Source of the DNA: Azorinus chamasolen
Taxonomy: Eukaryota; Mollusca; Bivalvia; Cardiida; Solecurtidae
Assembly: GCA_963576725.1 (NCBI GenBank)
Contig: OY755244.1
Span: 82,517,121 to 82,581,120, forward strand
DNA: 64,000 nucleotides
Direction: 5' to 3'
Position numbers and translations under genes: made by a program
The notes under the pieces: generated by a model
What the model saw: the letters and a program-made list of their open reading frames with translations, nothing else
Told to the model about the DNA's origin: nothing
The model's database searches: none
Shown here: positions 55,863 to 64,000 of the stretch, piece by piece
Layout: every line of letters begins with the position of its first letter
Numbering within the stretch: position 1 is the stretch's first letter

Positions 55863-55902
55863 AGGTGCGAGCCTGTCCATAAGCCCCAACTTATGGATAG
55901 GC
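55860..55902 (+). promoter_or_regulatory. Gag-pol stop-readthrough signal
   Basis: TGA (55860-55862), 8-nt spacer AGGTGCGA, 13-nt arm GCCTGTCCATAAG (55871-55883), 6-nt loop CCCCAA, 13-nt arm CTTATGGATAGGC (55890-55902). The arms pair fully with one G-U. The frame is open before and after. Geometry (in-frame stop, 8-nt spacer, stable stem) parallels gammaretroviral readthrough; function is inferred. Confidence 0.7.
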
Positions 55903-58900
55903 AGACACGTGAAAATAATATTTCAAAGATGCCAGATTCTCAGAGAGGACGAAATTGCAACAATTTTGTTCCTGAGTCTCAGGCTGAACCACAGAAAAGT
56001 GCTGCTTTAGAAAACAATCCCATTGTGTCTGTGATAACCAGTATTCAGCGAAATACCATTTTTTGTAAATTAGGTGTCAAAAGTGTAAACTGCCTTTTAG
56101 ACACAGGGGCTGCCATCTCGTGTATATCAGACAGTTTCTTGAATAAATTAAAGGTGCAGTATTCGGATTTAGGCCCCCCTGAGATTTCTGCTGTTACAGG
56201 CGTGAGTGGTCAAAAACTTAGGGTTGTCAAAAAGGTTAGGGTTTCTGTTGAAATTTCCCATGTGCTGTTTGACTGTGATTTCTATGTTGTTCAAGGGTTA
56301 AGTCAAAACATGATCCTAGGGTTAGATTTCATGCAGAAACACAAGGTTGAGATTGACTTTTGCAGCAAAACTGTCTATATACAGGAAAAGCTGGTAAAGA
56401 CACAGTTTAATTCTTCCAATGCTGGTATAGCGAAATCTTGTAGAACAGTTATCCTCCCTGCTAGGTCTCAACAGGATATTCCTATTTTTGTTACTAGGAG
56501 AAAAACCAATGATATAGTACTAATAGAACCAGCAGACAGTTTAAATCAAAGGAATTTGGCTGGTGCTAGAAGTGTTGTTGAAGTTCATGGGCATAAGGCT
56601 GTAATGAGAATTTTAAACCCAGGAAATGAGTCAGTCAAGCTAGGTCGAGGCACTGTCGTTGGCACTGTTCATGACACCGATAGTATTTCTCCACTTGACT
56701 CAAAGGGTAATTCTAAACACCCTTGCTGTGCCAACATAGACATAGGCTCTGAAACTAGTAACTCGGAAACAACTTTGCAGTTTGACTTGGAAAATTCAGA
56801 TTTAGATCCGCGCCAAAAATCAAAGTTACTTGAACTTCTTAATAGCAATAAGGCAATTTTCTCTTCTGGTCCTCACGATGTTGGGTTAGCTCATGCCTGT
56901 GACCATAGAATAGAAACTTTGCCAGGAAAAGGTCCAGTAAGGAAGCAATTTTATCGACAAAATCCAAAAATGAAGCAGACAACTACTGATGAAGTCAATA
57001 AGATGTTAGAAAATGATATCATAGAACCTTCTAACTCAATATGGCATAGTCCAGTAGTATTAGTTAAAAAGAAGGATGGCACTTTCAGATTTGCAGTAGA
57101 TTATCGAGGGCTGAACCATATCACTAAGCCAATTTCTTATCCACTTCCCAGGTTAGAATCAGTTTTTGATGCTATCGGCGAGTCAAAAGCGAAATTTTTC
57201 TCAACCCTTGACTTAGCTTCTGGATTTTGGCAGATTCCCCTTGATCCAGAAACCAAACACAAGGCTGCCTTTATCACTCATGATGGCATTTTCGAATTCA
57301 AACGCGTGCCATATGGTCTTCGGAATGCACCTCTGAGTTTCCAAAATTTGATGTCTGATGTACTTAGAGCTATTAACTGGAAATATGTTCTTTGCTACAT
57401 TGATGACATTTTGATCTTTAGTCAGACGTTTGAGGAACATTTGAGTCACTTAAGTACTGTATTTGAAAAACTCAGAGCCGCAGGTCTGAAACTGAAGCCT
57501 AGCAAGTGCCATTTTGCTGTCCCCAAGGTACATTATCTGGGCCATGTACTTTCAAAAGATGGAATTTCAGTCGATAGTGCTAAAACTGATGCAGTTAACT
57601 CTTTTCCTGTTCCAAGATCACAAAAAGATGTTAGGTCATTCTTAGGTCTCTGTAATTATTACAGGAAATTTGTGTTTGAATATTCTAAAAAGGCTGCACC
57701 GTTGAATAGACTCTTACAGAAACAGACAAAATTTGATTGGAATGAAGAATGTGAGAAATCTTTTCAAGCTTTAAAGACCGCTTTAACTTCTGCGCCCGTC
57801 TTGGTCTACCCAGATATGAACTCAGATTTCATTCTAACCACTGATGCAAGTGATGTGTCAATAAGTTACATTTTGGGTCAGAAAGATTCTAGGGGCAGAG
57901 AACAAGTGGTATGTTATGGTGGCAGATCTTTGAGCAAGGCAGAACAAAAATGGACTGTTTCAGAAAAAGAATGTTTGGCAATAATACAGGGAATTAAGCA
58001 GTATAAAGAATATCTTTCTCACAAAAAGTTTACAATTTATACAGATCATAGTGCCTTGCAGTTTCTGAGCAAATCCAAAGACTTAAATGGGAAACTTGGT
58101 CGCTGGTCATTATTCCTTCAAGGTTATGACTATGAGATAGTTCATAAACGAGGCACAGCCAACAGAAATGCTGATGCACTTTCTAGGCGAAGCTATGAAA
58201 CCACCCAACCAGTTCAAGTAGTCATTGAATATGACTATTTTCCCAGTATAGCCAAAGTTGCTGAAAGGGAAAAAGAACTAGATGGGCAGGGGTCCGATGA
58301 AGGTCAAACTTTAGACTGTGAAAAGGCAATTGAAACTGATGCTAAGCTTTTCAAAGGAACAGACCTAGAACCAGAAACCATTATTCCCATGCAAAAGTCT
58401 TGTGGAGATTTCAAACACATTTATGACTATTTAGAAAATAGACAGCTTCCCTCAGATTCCAAACTGGCATCTCGCACAGTAAACGAATCGAATTCATTTG
58501 TTTTGAAAAATGGTGTTTTATACCACTTGTTCCAGCCAAGAACCAAAAATGTTCCGCCGGCTGAGAGGATAATTTTTCAACTCGCAGTTCCAAAAGAACT
58601 TCGAGATGATATCATTAGGAGCTATCATGACTGTTTGGCAGGAGGTGGTCATTTAGGTTCCAACAGAGTTTTCTGGGCTATTAGGCAAAAATTCTTTTGG
58701 CCTCGTTGCTATCAAAATGTCTTTGATTATGTCCATGCCTGTCAAGTCTGTCAAAGGACAAAACTTAACCGTAGGCAACACCCTGTTCCCCTGACAAACA
58801 TGCCTATGGCTGAACCATTCGAGAGATGGCACATGGATATTCTTGGTCCATTGCCAAAAACCCCTGAAGGTTACCAATATGTGTTACTGGTTGTGGATAG

Positions 58901-60005
58901 TTTTTCACGATGGAGTGAGGCTCACCCACTTAAAACTCAGGAAGCTCAAGAAATAGCCACTGTTCTTTTTAGAGAGGTTATAGCAAGATATGGAGCCCCA
59001 AGAGTACTTGTGTCAGACAGAGGTAAAAACTTTATGTCAAAACTGGTTAAGGCCCTTTGTGAAATGTTTGACATAACTAGGCATCACACAAGTGCTTACC
59101 ATCCACAAACCAACTCTACTTGTGAGAGGTTAAACTCTACCCTAGCTCAAATTCTCAGGAGCTACATTGACAAGGACCAAACCAACTGGCCTTCTTTGCT
59201 TCCAGCAGCAATGATGGCTTGTAGGATGTCTCCTTGCACCCAGTCAACTCAATTCAGTCCCTTTTATATTGTCTTTGGCAAAGAAATGAATCTGCCAATT
59301 GATACTTCCCTCATTCCGAAAACTTCAATGGGTTTAGATGGTCAGCAATATTTTGAGAATCTGCTAGACAGAATAAAAGTAGCAAAGGAAATAGCAGGGG
59401 AAAATATGAAAATTGCCCAGGAAAAGTCTAAGAAAAGGCATGATCTTAAAGCTAAAGACCCAGGGTTTAAGATACAGGATAAGGTTCTCTTCAAAAATGA
59501 AAAGGTGGCAAAAGGGTTATCTCCTAAACTCAGTAACAAGTACAGGGGTCCCTTTTACCTAGTGGAACTAGGTCCAAATTTCACTTGTAAACTTGCCAGA
59601 TGCGACACTCATGAGGTCCTGAAGCCTTTGGTCAATTTCAGTAAACTGAAAAAGTATGTAGAACCTCTTCCATCCCAGATACCCCTACAAAAGGAATCTG
59701 AACTGGTACCTAAACCGATTCAAGGTCATGGTCCTGCCCCCCCTGCAGGGCTAGCTCCGAAACATAGAAAGAAAAGAGGCAGGAAACCGAAACCTGTCTC
59801 CCTTCAATCTGGCACCATTGTAAAGGCGAAAACAGAAAATGGAAGTAAAATGTACAAATTTGAAGGGATGGAAACTTGGTTCCACTGTAAGGACTGTGAT
59901 CCTCAATCTATTCAGAGATATACAGTGGAACGTGAACAGAAAAAGCGTGCATTTGCACGACCGACGCACAAACACTTTACTAGGGCGAAAACAATTGGTC
60001 AATAG
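55863..60005 (+). CDS. pol: Pol polyprotein: protease, RT, RNase H, integrase
   Basis: Open from the codon after the gag TGA to TAG at 60003; the first Met is at 55893 (1370 residues; numbering from there). Protease: LLDTGAA at 68-74 and ILGLDF at 141-146. Reverse transcriptase: LDLASGFW at 439-446, YIDD at 502-505. RNase H: TDAS (D651), E693, D718, NADALSR (D761). Integrase: zinc-binding H912, H920, C950, C953; catalytic D982, D1042, E1078 with 35-residue D-E spacing; C-terminal KYRGPFY module. All key residues are present. A tail of about 100 residues, basic and partly proline-rich, follows. Probably made as a Gag-Pol fusion by UGA readthrough; initiation at 55893 cannot be excluded. Confidence 0.95.
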   Translation, partial: RCEPVHKPQLMDRQTRENNISKMPDSQRGRNCNNFVPESQAEPQKSAALENNPIVSVITSIQRNTIFCKLGVKSVNCLLDTGAAISCISDSFLNKLKVQYSDLGPPEISAVTGVSGQKLRVVKKVRVSVEISHVLFDCDFYVVQGLSQNMILGLDFMQKHKVEIDFCSKTVYIQEKLVKTQFNSSNAGIAKSCRTVILPARSQQDIPIFVTRRKTNDIVLIEPADSLNQRNLAGARSVVEVHGHKAVMRILNPGNESVKLGRGTVVGTVHDTDSISPLDSKGNSKHPCCANIDIGSETSNSETTLQFDLENSDLDPRQKSKLLELLNSNKAIFSSGPHDVGLAHACDHRIETLPGKGPVRKQFYRQNPKMKQTTTDEVNKMLENDIIEPSNSIWHSPVVLVKKKDGTFRFAVDYRGLNHITKPISYPLPRLESVFDAIGESKAKFFSTLDLASGFWQIPLDPETKHKAAFITHDGIFEFKRVPYGLRNAPLSFQNLMSDVLRAINWKYVLCYIDDILIFSQTFEEHLSHLSTVFEKLRAAGLKLKPSKCHFAVPKVHYLGHVLSKDGISVDSAKTDAVNSFPVPRSQKDVRSFLGLCNYYRKFVFEYSKKAAPLNRLLQKQTKFDWNEECEKSFQALKTALTSAPVLVYPDMNSDFILTTDASDVSISYILGQKDSRGREQVVCYGGRSLSKAEQKWTVSEKECLAIIQGIKQYKEYLSHKKFTIYTDHSALQFLSKSKDLNGKLGRWSLFLQGYDYEIVHKRGTANRNADALSRRSYETTQPVQVVIEYDYFPSIAKVAEREKELDGQGSDEGQTLDCEKAIETDAKLFKGTDLEPETIIPMQKSCGDFKHIYDYLENRQLPSDSKLASRTVNESNSFVLKNGVLYHLFQPRTKNVPPAERIIFQLAVPKELRDDIIRSYHDCLAGGGHLGSNRVFWAIRQKFFWPRCYQNVFDYVHACQVCQRTKLNRRQHPVPLTNMPMAEPFERWHMDILGPLPKTPEGYQYVLLVVDSFSRWSEAHPLKTQEAQEIATVLFREVIARYGAPRVLVSDRGKNFMSKLVKALCEMFDITRHHTSAYHPQTNSTCERLNSTLAQILRSYIDKDQTNWPSLLPAAMMACRMSPCTQSTQFSPFYIVFGKEMNLPIDTSLIPKTSMGLDGQQYFENLLDRIKVAKEIAGENMKIAQEKSKKRHDLKAKDPGFKIQDKVLFKNEKVAKGLSPKLSNKYRGPFYLVELGPNFTCKLARCDTHEVLKPLVNFSKLKKYVEPLPSQIPLQKESELVPKPIQGHGPAPPAGLAPKHRKKRGRKPKPVSLQSGTIVKAKTENGSKMYKFEGMETWFHCKDCDPQSIQRYTVEREQKKRAFARPTHKHFTRAKTIGQ

Positions 60006-60248
60006 ATATTCCCATTATACTTATGTTCGGTTTCGATAAACTCGAACAGCTGCATTATGGGATTGCATATTTGTGGCTAGGATGTTAGTACTTGCATCAC
60101 AATGCTGCGCAGCACCCTTTAGAATAATTTTCAAAATTTTGCATTTAAGTTTTCATGCTGACAGACTTAACCCTTACAAATACTAGTATTTGTGTGTATA
60201 GTGCTAAAAATGGTTGGCCGCCATTTTACCCAAGTCTGTCTACATGAC

Positions 60249-60271
60249 CCTATTTTTTTTCTACTTATAGG
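60249..60271 (+). promoter_or_regulatory. Env splice acceptor
   Basis: A T-rich tract ending CTACTTATAG|G, cut after 60270. Joined to the LTR donor at 53708 it would make a subgenomic env mRNA starting 17 nt before the env ATG. A 4-codon upstream ORF (ATG 60277) ends in a TGA overlapping the env ATG. Confidence 0.6.
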
Positions 60272-60287
60272 ACGTGATGCAAGCTAT

Positions 60288-62675
60288 ATGAGCATTCTGA
60301 TTGCACTGATGTGGCCCATGCTGCTGTTCCTGTTTGTGACCCCTGCCAATGCAGATAACACTGTCCAGAGACTGAACTATGGTGTGTTGTTTAAACCCAT
60401 GGGAATAGTTGACCTGTCCGATGAATACTGGCTACATACCTTTCGAATACCGTTACCTGACATTATTCATCTACCTTACCTAGGAACCTGTCGTCAGGAT
60501 AACGATACGTGCATGGTAGTGAATAACATATTGGCCCTAGTAAATTCAGTAAGAACTCAGACTGCAGTGAAACTCAATAATACGATTGAGTCTATTCATG
60601 CTCTGGTGCCAGAAGCCTCAATAGTAAGCAGGGGTAAACGGTCATTGCTTCCTTTCATTGGTCAGCTGTCCAAAACTCTTTTTGGAACAGCCACCTCTGA
60701 AGATGTTAACACCCTAAAGCAGCACATCAATTCTCTCAATCGTAGGAGTCGAAGACTAGGTATGGCTTTAGAGCAACAGGCCCAACATTTGAGCTCTTTT
60801 ATGACTAAGACTAATGAAAGAATGGACAACATGGTTCGTGGTATTCATGAAAATCAATTAGCTATCCAGTATGTCCATGCTGAAATAAGTTCCAAGACCG
60901 AAACACTGCAAGAAAACTTTCAGTCATTGCTTAGCCTCCTAACATCACAGATTCTCAAATCTGCTTATTTGAACAATGAATTAGAAGAGCTCAAATTAGG
61001 TGTCCTTGACCTCGTCAATGGCAAGCTTTCTCCGCTACTGATTCCATCTCACATTCTTCAAAAGACCCTTTATGACATCCAGAAACTGTTTGATGCCAAA
61101 CACCCAGGATTTCATCTTACTCATACCTCATTAACAGATATCTATTCGAGCAATAAGTTTTTGTATGCTAGGAATAATGGAAGTCTGTTCATAACGCTTA
61201 AGTTGCCTGTTAGCGCTTTCCAAGCAAAACTCAAAGTGTTTCAGGTTATTTCACTTCCGGTACCCATAAATGAAACAAGTAGTCATGCAACTCAGATTTT
61301 AGATTTGCCTGAATACTTCTTATTCTCAAGAGACCATGAATTTTATGCATCACTCACCTCTTTGCAGTTTTCAAATTGTAAAGGTAATAGACACCATGTC
61401 TGTCAATTCAAATTTCCTCTGAAATCGGTAGCCTCGCCTTCGTGTGTCCTTAGTCTGTTTCTAAATAACAAGGAACAGACTAAACAACACTGTAACTTCA
61501 GATTTGTAAAGCAGGCAATCAAATCAGAACTATATCAGATAGACTCGAACACACTTCTTGTTTCGAGAATACCTTTATTGAAATTGGAGTGTCAAGGCCA
61601 CCACAAAACATTGAAAGGTTGTCAATTTTGTCTTATCAGCATACCGTGTTACTGCTCCGTAATAACTTCAACGTACTTCGTACCAGCCAGACTTACTAAA
61701 TGTGATAGGAATCTCCCATCAGTCTCTCAGGTACATCCTGTTAACTTAATACTTTTGCAGCACTTCTTTAAGAATCCAAGCTTCAGTGACCTCTTGGCTG
61801 ATTCAACTTTTGCGCAACCCCTTAATGTTTCTATACCGACTTTCAAAATCTACCAGCATCACATGCATGACATTTTGGCCAAAGATAGATCCAATCATCT
61901 TAACCTGACGAAAATGGCCAACCTTGCAAAACAGGACTCTGTTGCCTTTCAATCCTTAACGGAGCCCCTACTGCATGGGTTAATTGACATTAATACCAGT
62001 TGGCCTAGCACAAGTGACATAGTCACATTGGTCTCACTTACTTTCGGGATATTTGCTTCTATACTGAGCATAGGTTTGTGTCTTAAATTCCGGAGGTTGG
62101 CCTCTACCTTGTTGGTTTTACAACAAACTCGTATAGTCAAGGGGTTCTCCACAAATCTCCCTCAGTTCATTTACCCAACCCCTGCAGTTATGCCTGCCAA
62201 CAATGAATCTTGGTCTATTGATTTCGATATAAATTTGGAACACATTTTAATCCTGTTAACCCTCATTAATACGGTGATACTGTGTTTCAACATACTGCGA
62301 TTCACCTTTTGGCAAAGTAGTGCAGCTCTTGTTTTGGAAATAACTTCTGGGAACAAATGTGTTCTCATTCCTATACTCAGACTGCCATTGTGTGCATCTT
62401 ACTGCAGTATCGCGATGCCTGAAGACATTGCAGACATTCGCGTTACTGGCACAGTTTTCAACAAAATCCTTAAATTTACTGCAACGGGTCTATCAGTCAT
62501 TAACAATCAAAATATGAGTACTCTTCAGATTGATAATAAAGTATCTATTAGTCTTTGGCAAAGTATTAGACTGAATTCGATACTGAACAAGCCTTTCTTT
62601 GTGCTCTTGTATGTGCAGCACAATGGGATGCTTTCTAGACTGGACAATGACCACAAGGGAACTAACTCCTTGTAA
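60288..62675 (+). CDS. env: Env-like fusion glycoprotein (F-type) of the LTR retroelement
   Basis: 795 residues from Met at 60288. The frame is open back to an ATG at 60192, but the later Met lies just after the splice acceptor and opens a clear signal peptide (ILIALMWPMLLFLFV), so it is preferred. A furin-like RGKR site at 115-118 is followed by SLLPFIGQLSKTLFG, resembling the fusion peptide start of baculovirus F / insect errantivirus Env. Then come a heptad-rich helical stretch (about 135-245), a Cys-rich region (about 365-475) and a transmembrane segment (about 578-600). Beyond it are about 195 more residues with a second hydrophobic stretch (about 652-674), longer than expected for the tail. 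Several NxS/T sites. Role: membrane fusion, by family; unproven here. Confidence 0.8.
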   Translation: MSILIALMWPMLLFLFVTPANADNTVQRLNYGVLFKPMGIVDLSDEYWLHTFRIPLPDIIHLPYLGTCRQDNDTCMVVNNILALVNSVRTQTAVKLNNTIESIHALVPEASIVSRGKRSLLPFIGQLSKTLFGTATSEDVNTLKQHINSLNRRSRRLGMALEQQAQHLSSFMTKTNERMDNMVRGIHENQLAIQYVHAEISSKTETLQENFQSLLSLLTSQILKSAYLNNELEELKLGVLDLVNGKLSPLLIPSHILQKTLYDIQKLFDAKHPGFHLTHTSLTDIYSSNKFLYARNNGSLFITLKLPVSAFQAKLKVFQVISLPVPINETSSHATQILDLPEYFLFSRDHEFYASLTSLQFSNCKGNRHHVCQFKFPLKSVASPSCVLSLFLNNKEQTKQHCNFRFVKQAIKSELYQIDSNTLLVSRIPLLKLECQGHHKTLKGCQFCLISIPCYCSVITSTYFVPARLTKCDRNLPSVSQVHPVNLILLQHFFKNPSFSDLLADSTFAQPLNVSIPTFKIYQHHMHDILAKDRSNHLNLTKMANLAKQDSVAFQSLTEPLLHGLIDINTSWPSTSDIVTLVSLTFGIFASILSIGLCLKFRRLASTLLVLQQTRIVKGFSTNLPQFIYPTPAVMPANNESWSIDFDINLEHILILLTLINTVILCFNILRFTFWQSSAALVLEITSGNKCVLIPILRLPLCASYCSIAMPEDIADIRVTGTVFNKILKFTATGLSVINNQNMSTLQIDNKVSISLWQSIRLNSILNKPFFVLLYVQHNGMLSRLDNDHKGTNSL

Positions 62676-62873
62676 TACCCCATGGTAACCATCATATAGT
62701 ATAACTAGAAATTGCTTATGTATATAATGGATCCATAATTGTTTATTGTCATGACTTTTATATATGTATGTTTATATGTTCTCAATTGTAATTATTGCAA
62801 TTTGTTGAAGCAACTCAAGACGATGTTACTCCTTGTAACTTTGGGGTCCAAAGTTCTCAGACCTAGGGGGTAT
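62676..62873 (+). promoter_or_regulatory. 3' untranslated region and polypurine tract
   Basis: No ORF. AGACCTAGGGGGTAT lies directly before the 3' LTR; AGGGGG is the only purine run at the boundary and is the likely plus-strand primer. It is short for a polypurine tract. Confidence 0.45.
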
Positions 62874-63875
62874 TGTTAGAATGTAAAATAAATAATTATG
62901 CAATACAATTTGCATAATAAATTGAATCTATTGTTAGAATGTAAAATAAATAATTATGCAATACAATTTGCATAATAAATTGAATCAATTTTAATAATTG
63001 AATCAATTTTAAATTGATATGAGTCAAATAACAAATTGCAATAAAAACTTTGTATGTTGTTAAATGTTCTATGTAATAGATTAATTGTCAGGCAATCCTT
63101 GTAAGTATGTATGGTATGTTATATGGCTACCCACAGGTGGTCAAGAAAGATTAGTGACAAGCTGTGAAAATCCCTTAGAGATGCAAGCTGGTCACCTAAG
63201 TTTGTACAACAGTTAGGTATCACTGGAATAAGTGATTGACATCCTACTTAAGATTTACCTGTACAAACAAATAAGAAGCCTGTGCCACCTAATTACTTCC
63301 AAAATAATTGTCCAAATAATAGTTTTAAAAACAATGTCAAACGAAATCCTTTTTGATGTCTCTGGGCTTCTCAAGACATAGTGACAACTACTCTCGTGTG
63401 TTTTCAACTGCCACCTGGAAGATCATGAATATAAACCATGGCGTAGAACAGCAGCATTACATTTGCTTTGCTGACGCTGTATATTCAATAAAGTTAGTTA
63501 AACTTATATTGAATTTGGTTATCTTCCAGGTAAGAGTTTTTACACTTTTTATTGTACATTTGCTGTATTTTATTTTGCCAGAGTTCCTTGTAAAGCTAGA
63601 TGAATTAAGTTGGAAATTATGCTTAGTCTGTTTTAAAATCTGTCTGAAAGGAATTGTGTCTTTTATATATTGATAATTGTAATTAAGCCAGGCTGAGTAT
63701 CATGAGACTAATAACATGTATTTGGGAATATTATTTAATTCATCTAGCTTGGCGTGTGTGTGTGTGTGTATGTGCCATTTCGAGCATTTAACATAGGTTG
63801 TAAGAATTGAATGCAGTGGCTGAAATATTTCATGTGGATCTCGAATAGGAATTTGATGTATTTAGAAATACATGT
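62874..63875 (+). repeat. 3' LTR
   Basis: Starts TGTTAGAATG; see 5' LTR. The 106-codon ORF at 63353-63673 is the same as in the 5' LTR and is not considered a gene. The last shared bases are ACATGT. Confidence 0.92.
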
Positions 63876-64000
63876 GTGATGGTATTTTAGAGAAGTACTG
63901 TCCTTTCAACATTATTGTAAACACTATCCCTTGTGATTTCTACGAAGTAGTTTCCCTTTGATTATTTCCAAAACCGAAAGTAGCGTGGTTATACTCAGCA
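63876..64000. other. Right flank of the retroelement
   Basis: 125 bp of single-copy-looking DNA; no target-site duplication partner for the left flank. Confidence 0.5.

Larger units (their letters stand above)
53053..63875 (+). mobile_element. Full-length Ty3/Gypsy-type LTR retroelement with env
   Basis: Two direct LTRs of about 1 kb flank open gag, pol (protease, reverse transcriptase, RNase H, integrase in that order) and an env-like gene. The order places it in Ty3/Gypsy (Metaviridae); with env it is errantivirus-like. LTRs differ by one substitution and one GT dinucleotide by eye, so the copy is recent. No target-site duplication is visible: the left flank is GCAGC and the right flank TGTGA or GTGAT. 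No tRNA primer-binding site was recognised after the 5' LTR. It lies 20 kb past AASS. Confidence 0.93.

Overview
The window is eukaryotic (metazoan) DNA: AT-rich, very intron-rich and dominated by short transposable elements and minisatellites. The only host gene recognised is the 3' part of an alpha-aminoadipic semialdehyde synthase gene (AASS, lysine degradation). The interspersed elements (hairpin-headed repeats rich in AGGTCA, TTAA-flanked MITEs, pogo/Tigger-like MITEs) look most like those of a bivalve mollusc genome. That species guess is inference; the gene family calls are not.

Layout. 1-4392: repeats. 4393-32843 (+): six AASS exons (4393-4560, 15301-15396, 18243-18358, 22153-22241, 26264-26446, 32728-32843) joining in phase to a 255-residue C-terminus with stop; the 5' part of the gene lies left of the window. 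Introns are packed with MITEs and minisatellites, several of them touching splice sites. 32844 to about 33430: probable 3' UTR with a 306-bp MITE. 33.4-53.0 kb: intergenic repeats, including a 145-bp x 10 array whose units carry clustered nuclear-receptor half-sites, a 3-kb terminal-inverted-repeat element and a 57-bp-arm palindrome. 53053-63875: a full-length Ty3/Gypsy-type LTR retroelement with open gag, pol and an F-type env, and near-identical LTRs.

In the retroelement, gag and pol share one frame and are separated by a single UGA, followed after 8 nt by a 13-bp hairpin, the layout expected for programmed readthrough. Env follows a strong splice acceptor, and the LTR carries a TATA box, a predicted start about 29 nt downstream, a poly(A) signal and a consensus splice donor. 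A perfect 71-bp copy of the stretch from the predicted start to that donor sits just upstream of gag, as if a spliced leader had been captured.

Two repeat groups organise most of the rest. One is a palindromic MITE family with TTAA flanks and CCC/GGG ends (piggyBac-like), some of whose copies have expanded into minisatellites. The other is a set of hairpin-headed elements with tandem bodies of roughly 130-160 bp and a 3' hairpin followed by CTTG or CTAG (Helentron/HINE- or pearl-like). No tRNA, rRNA or CRISPR locus was found.
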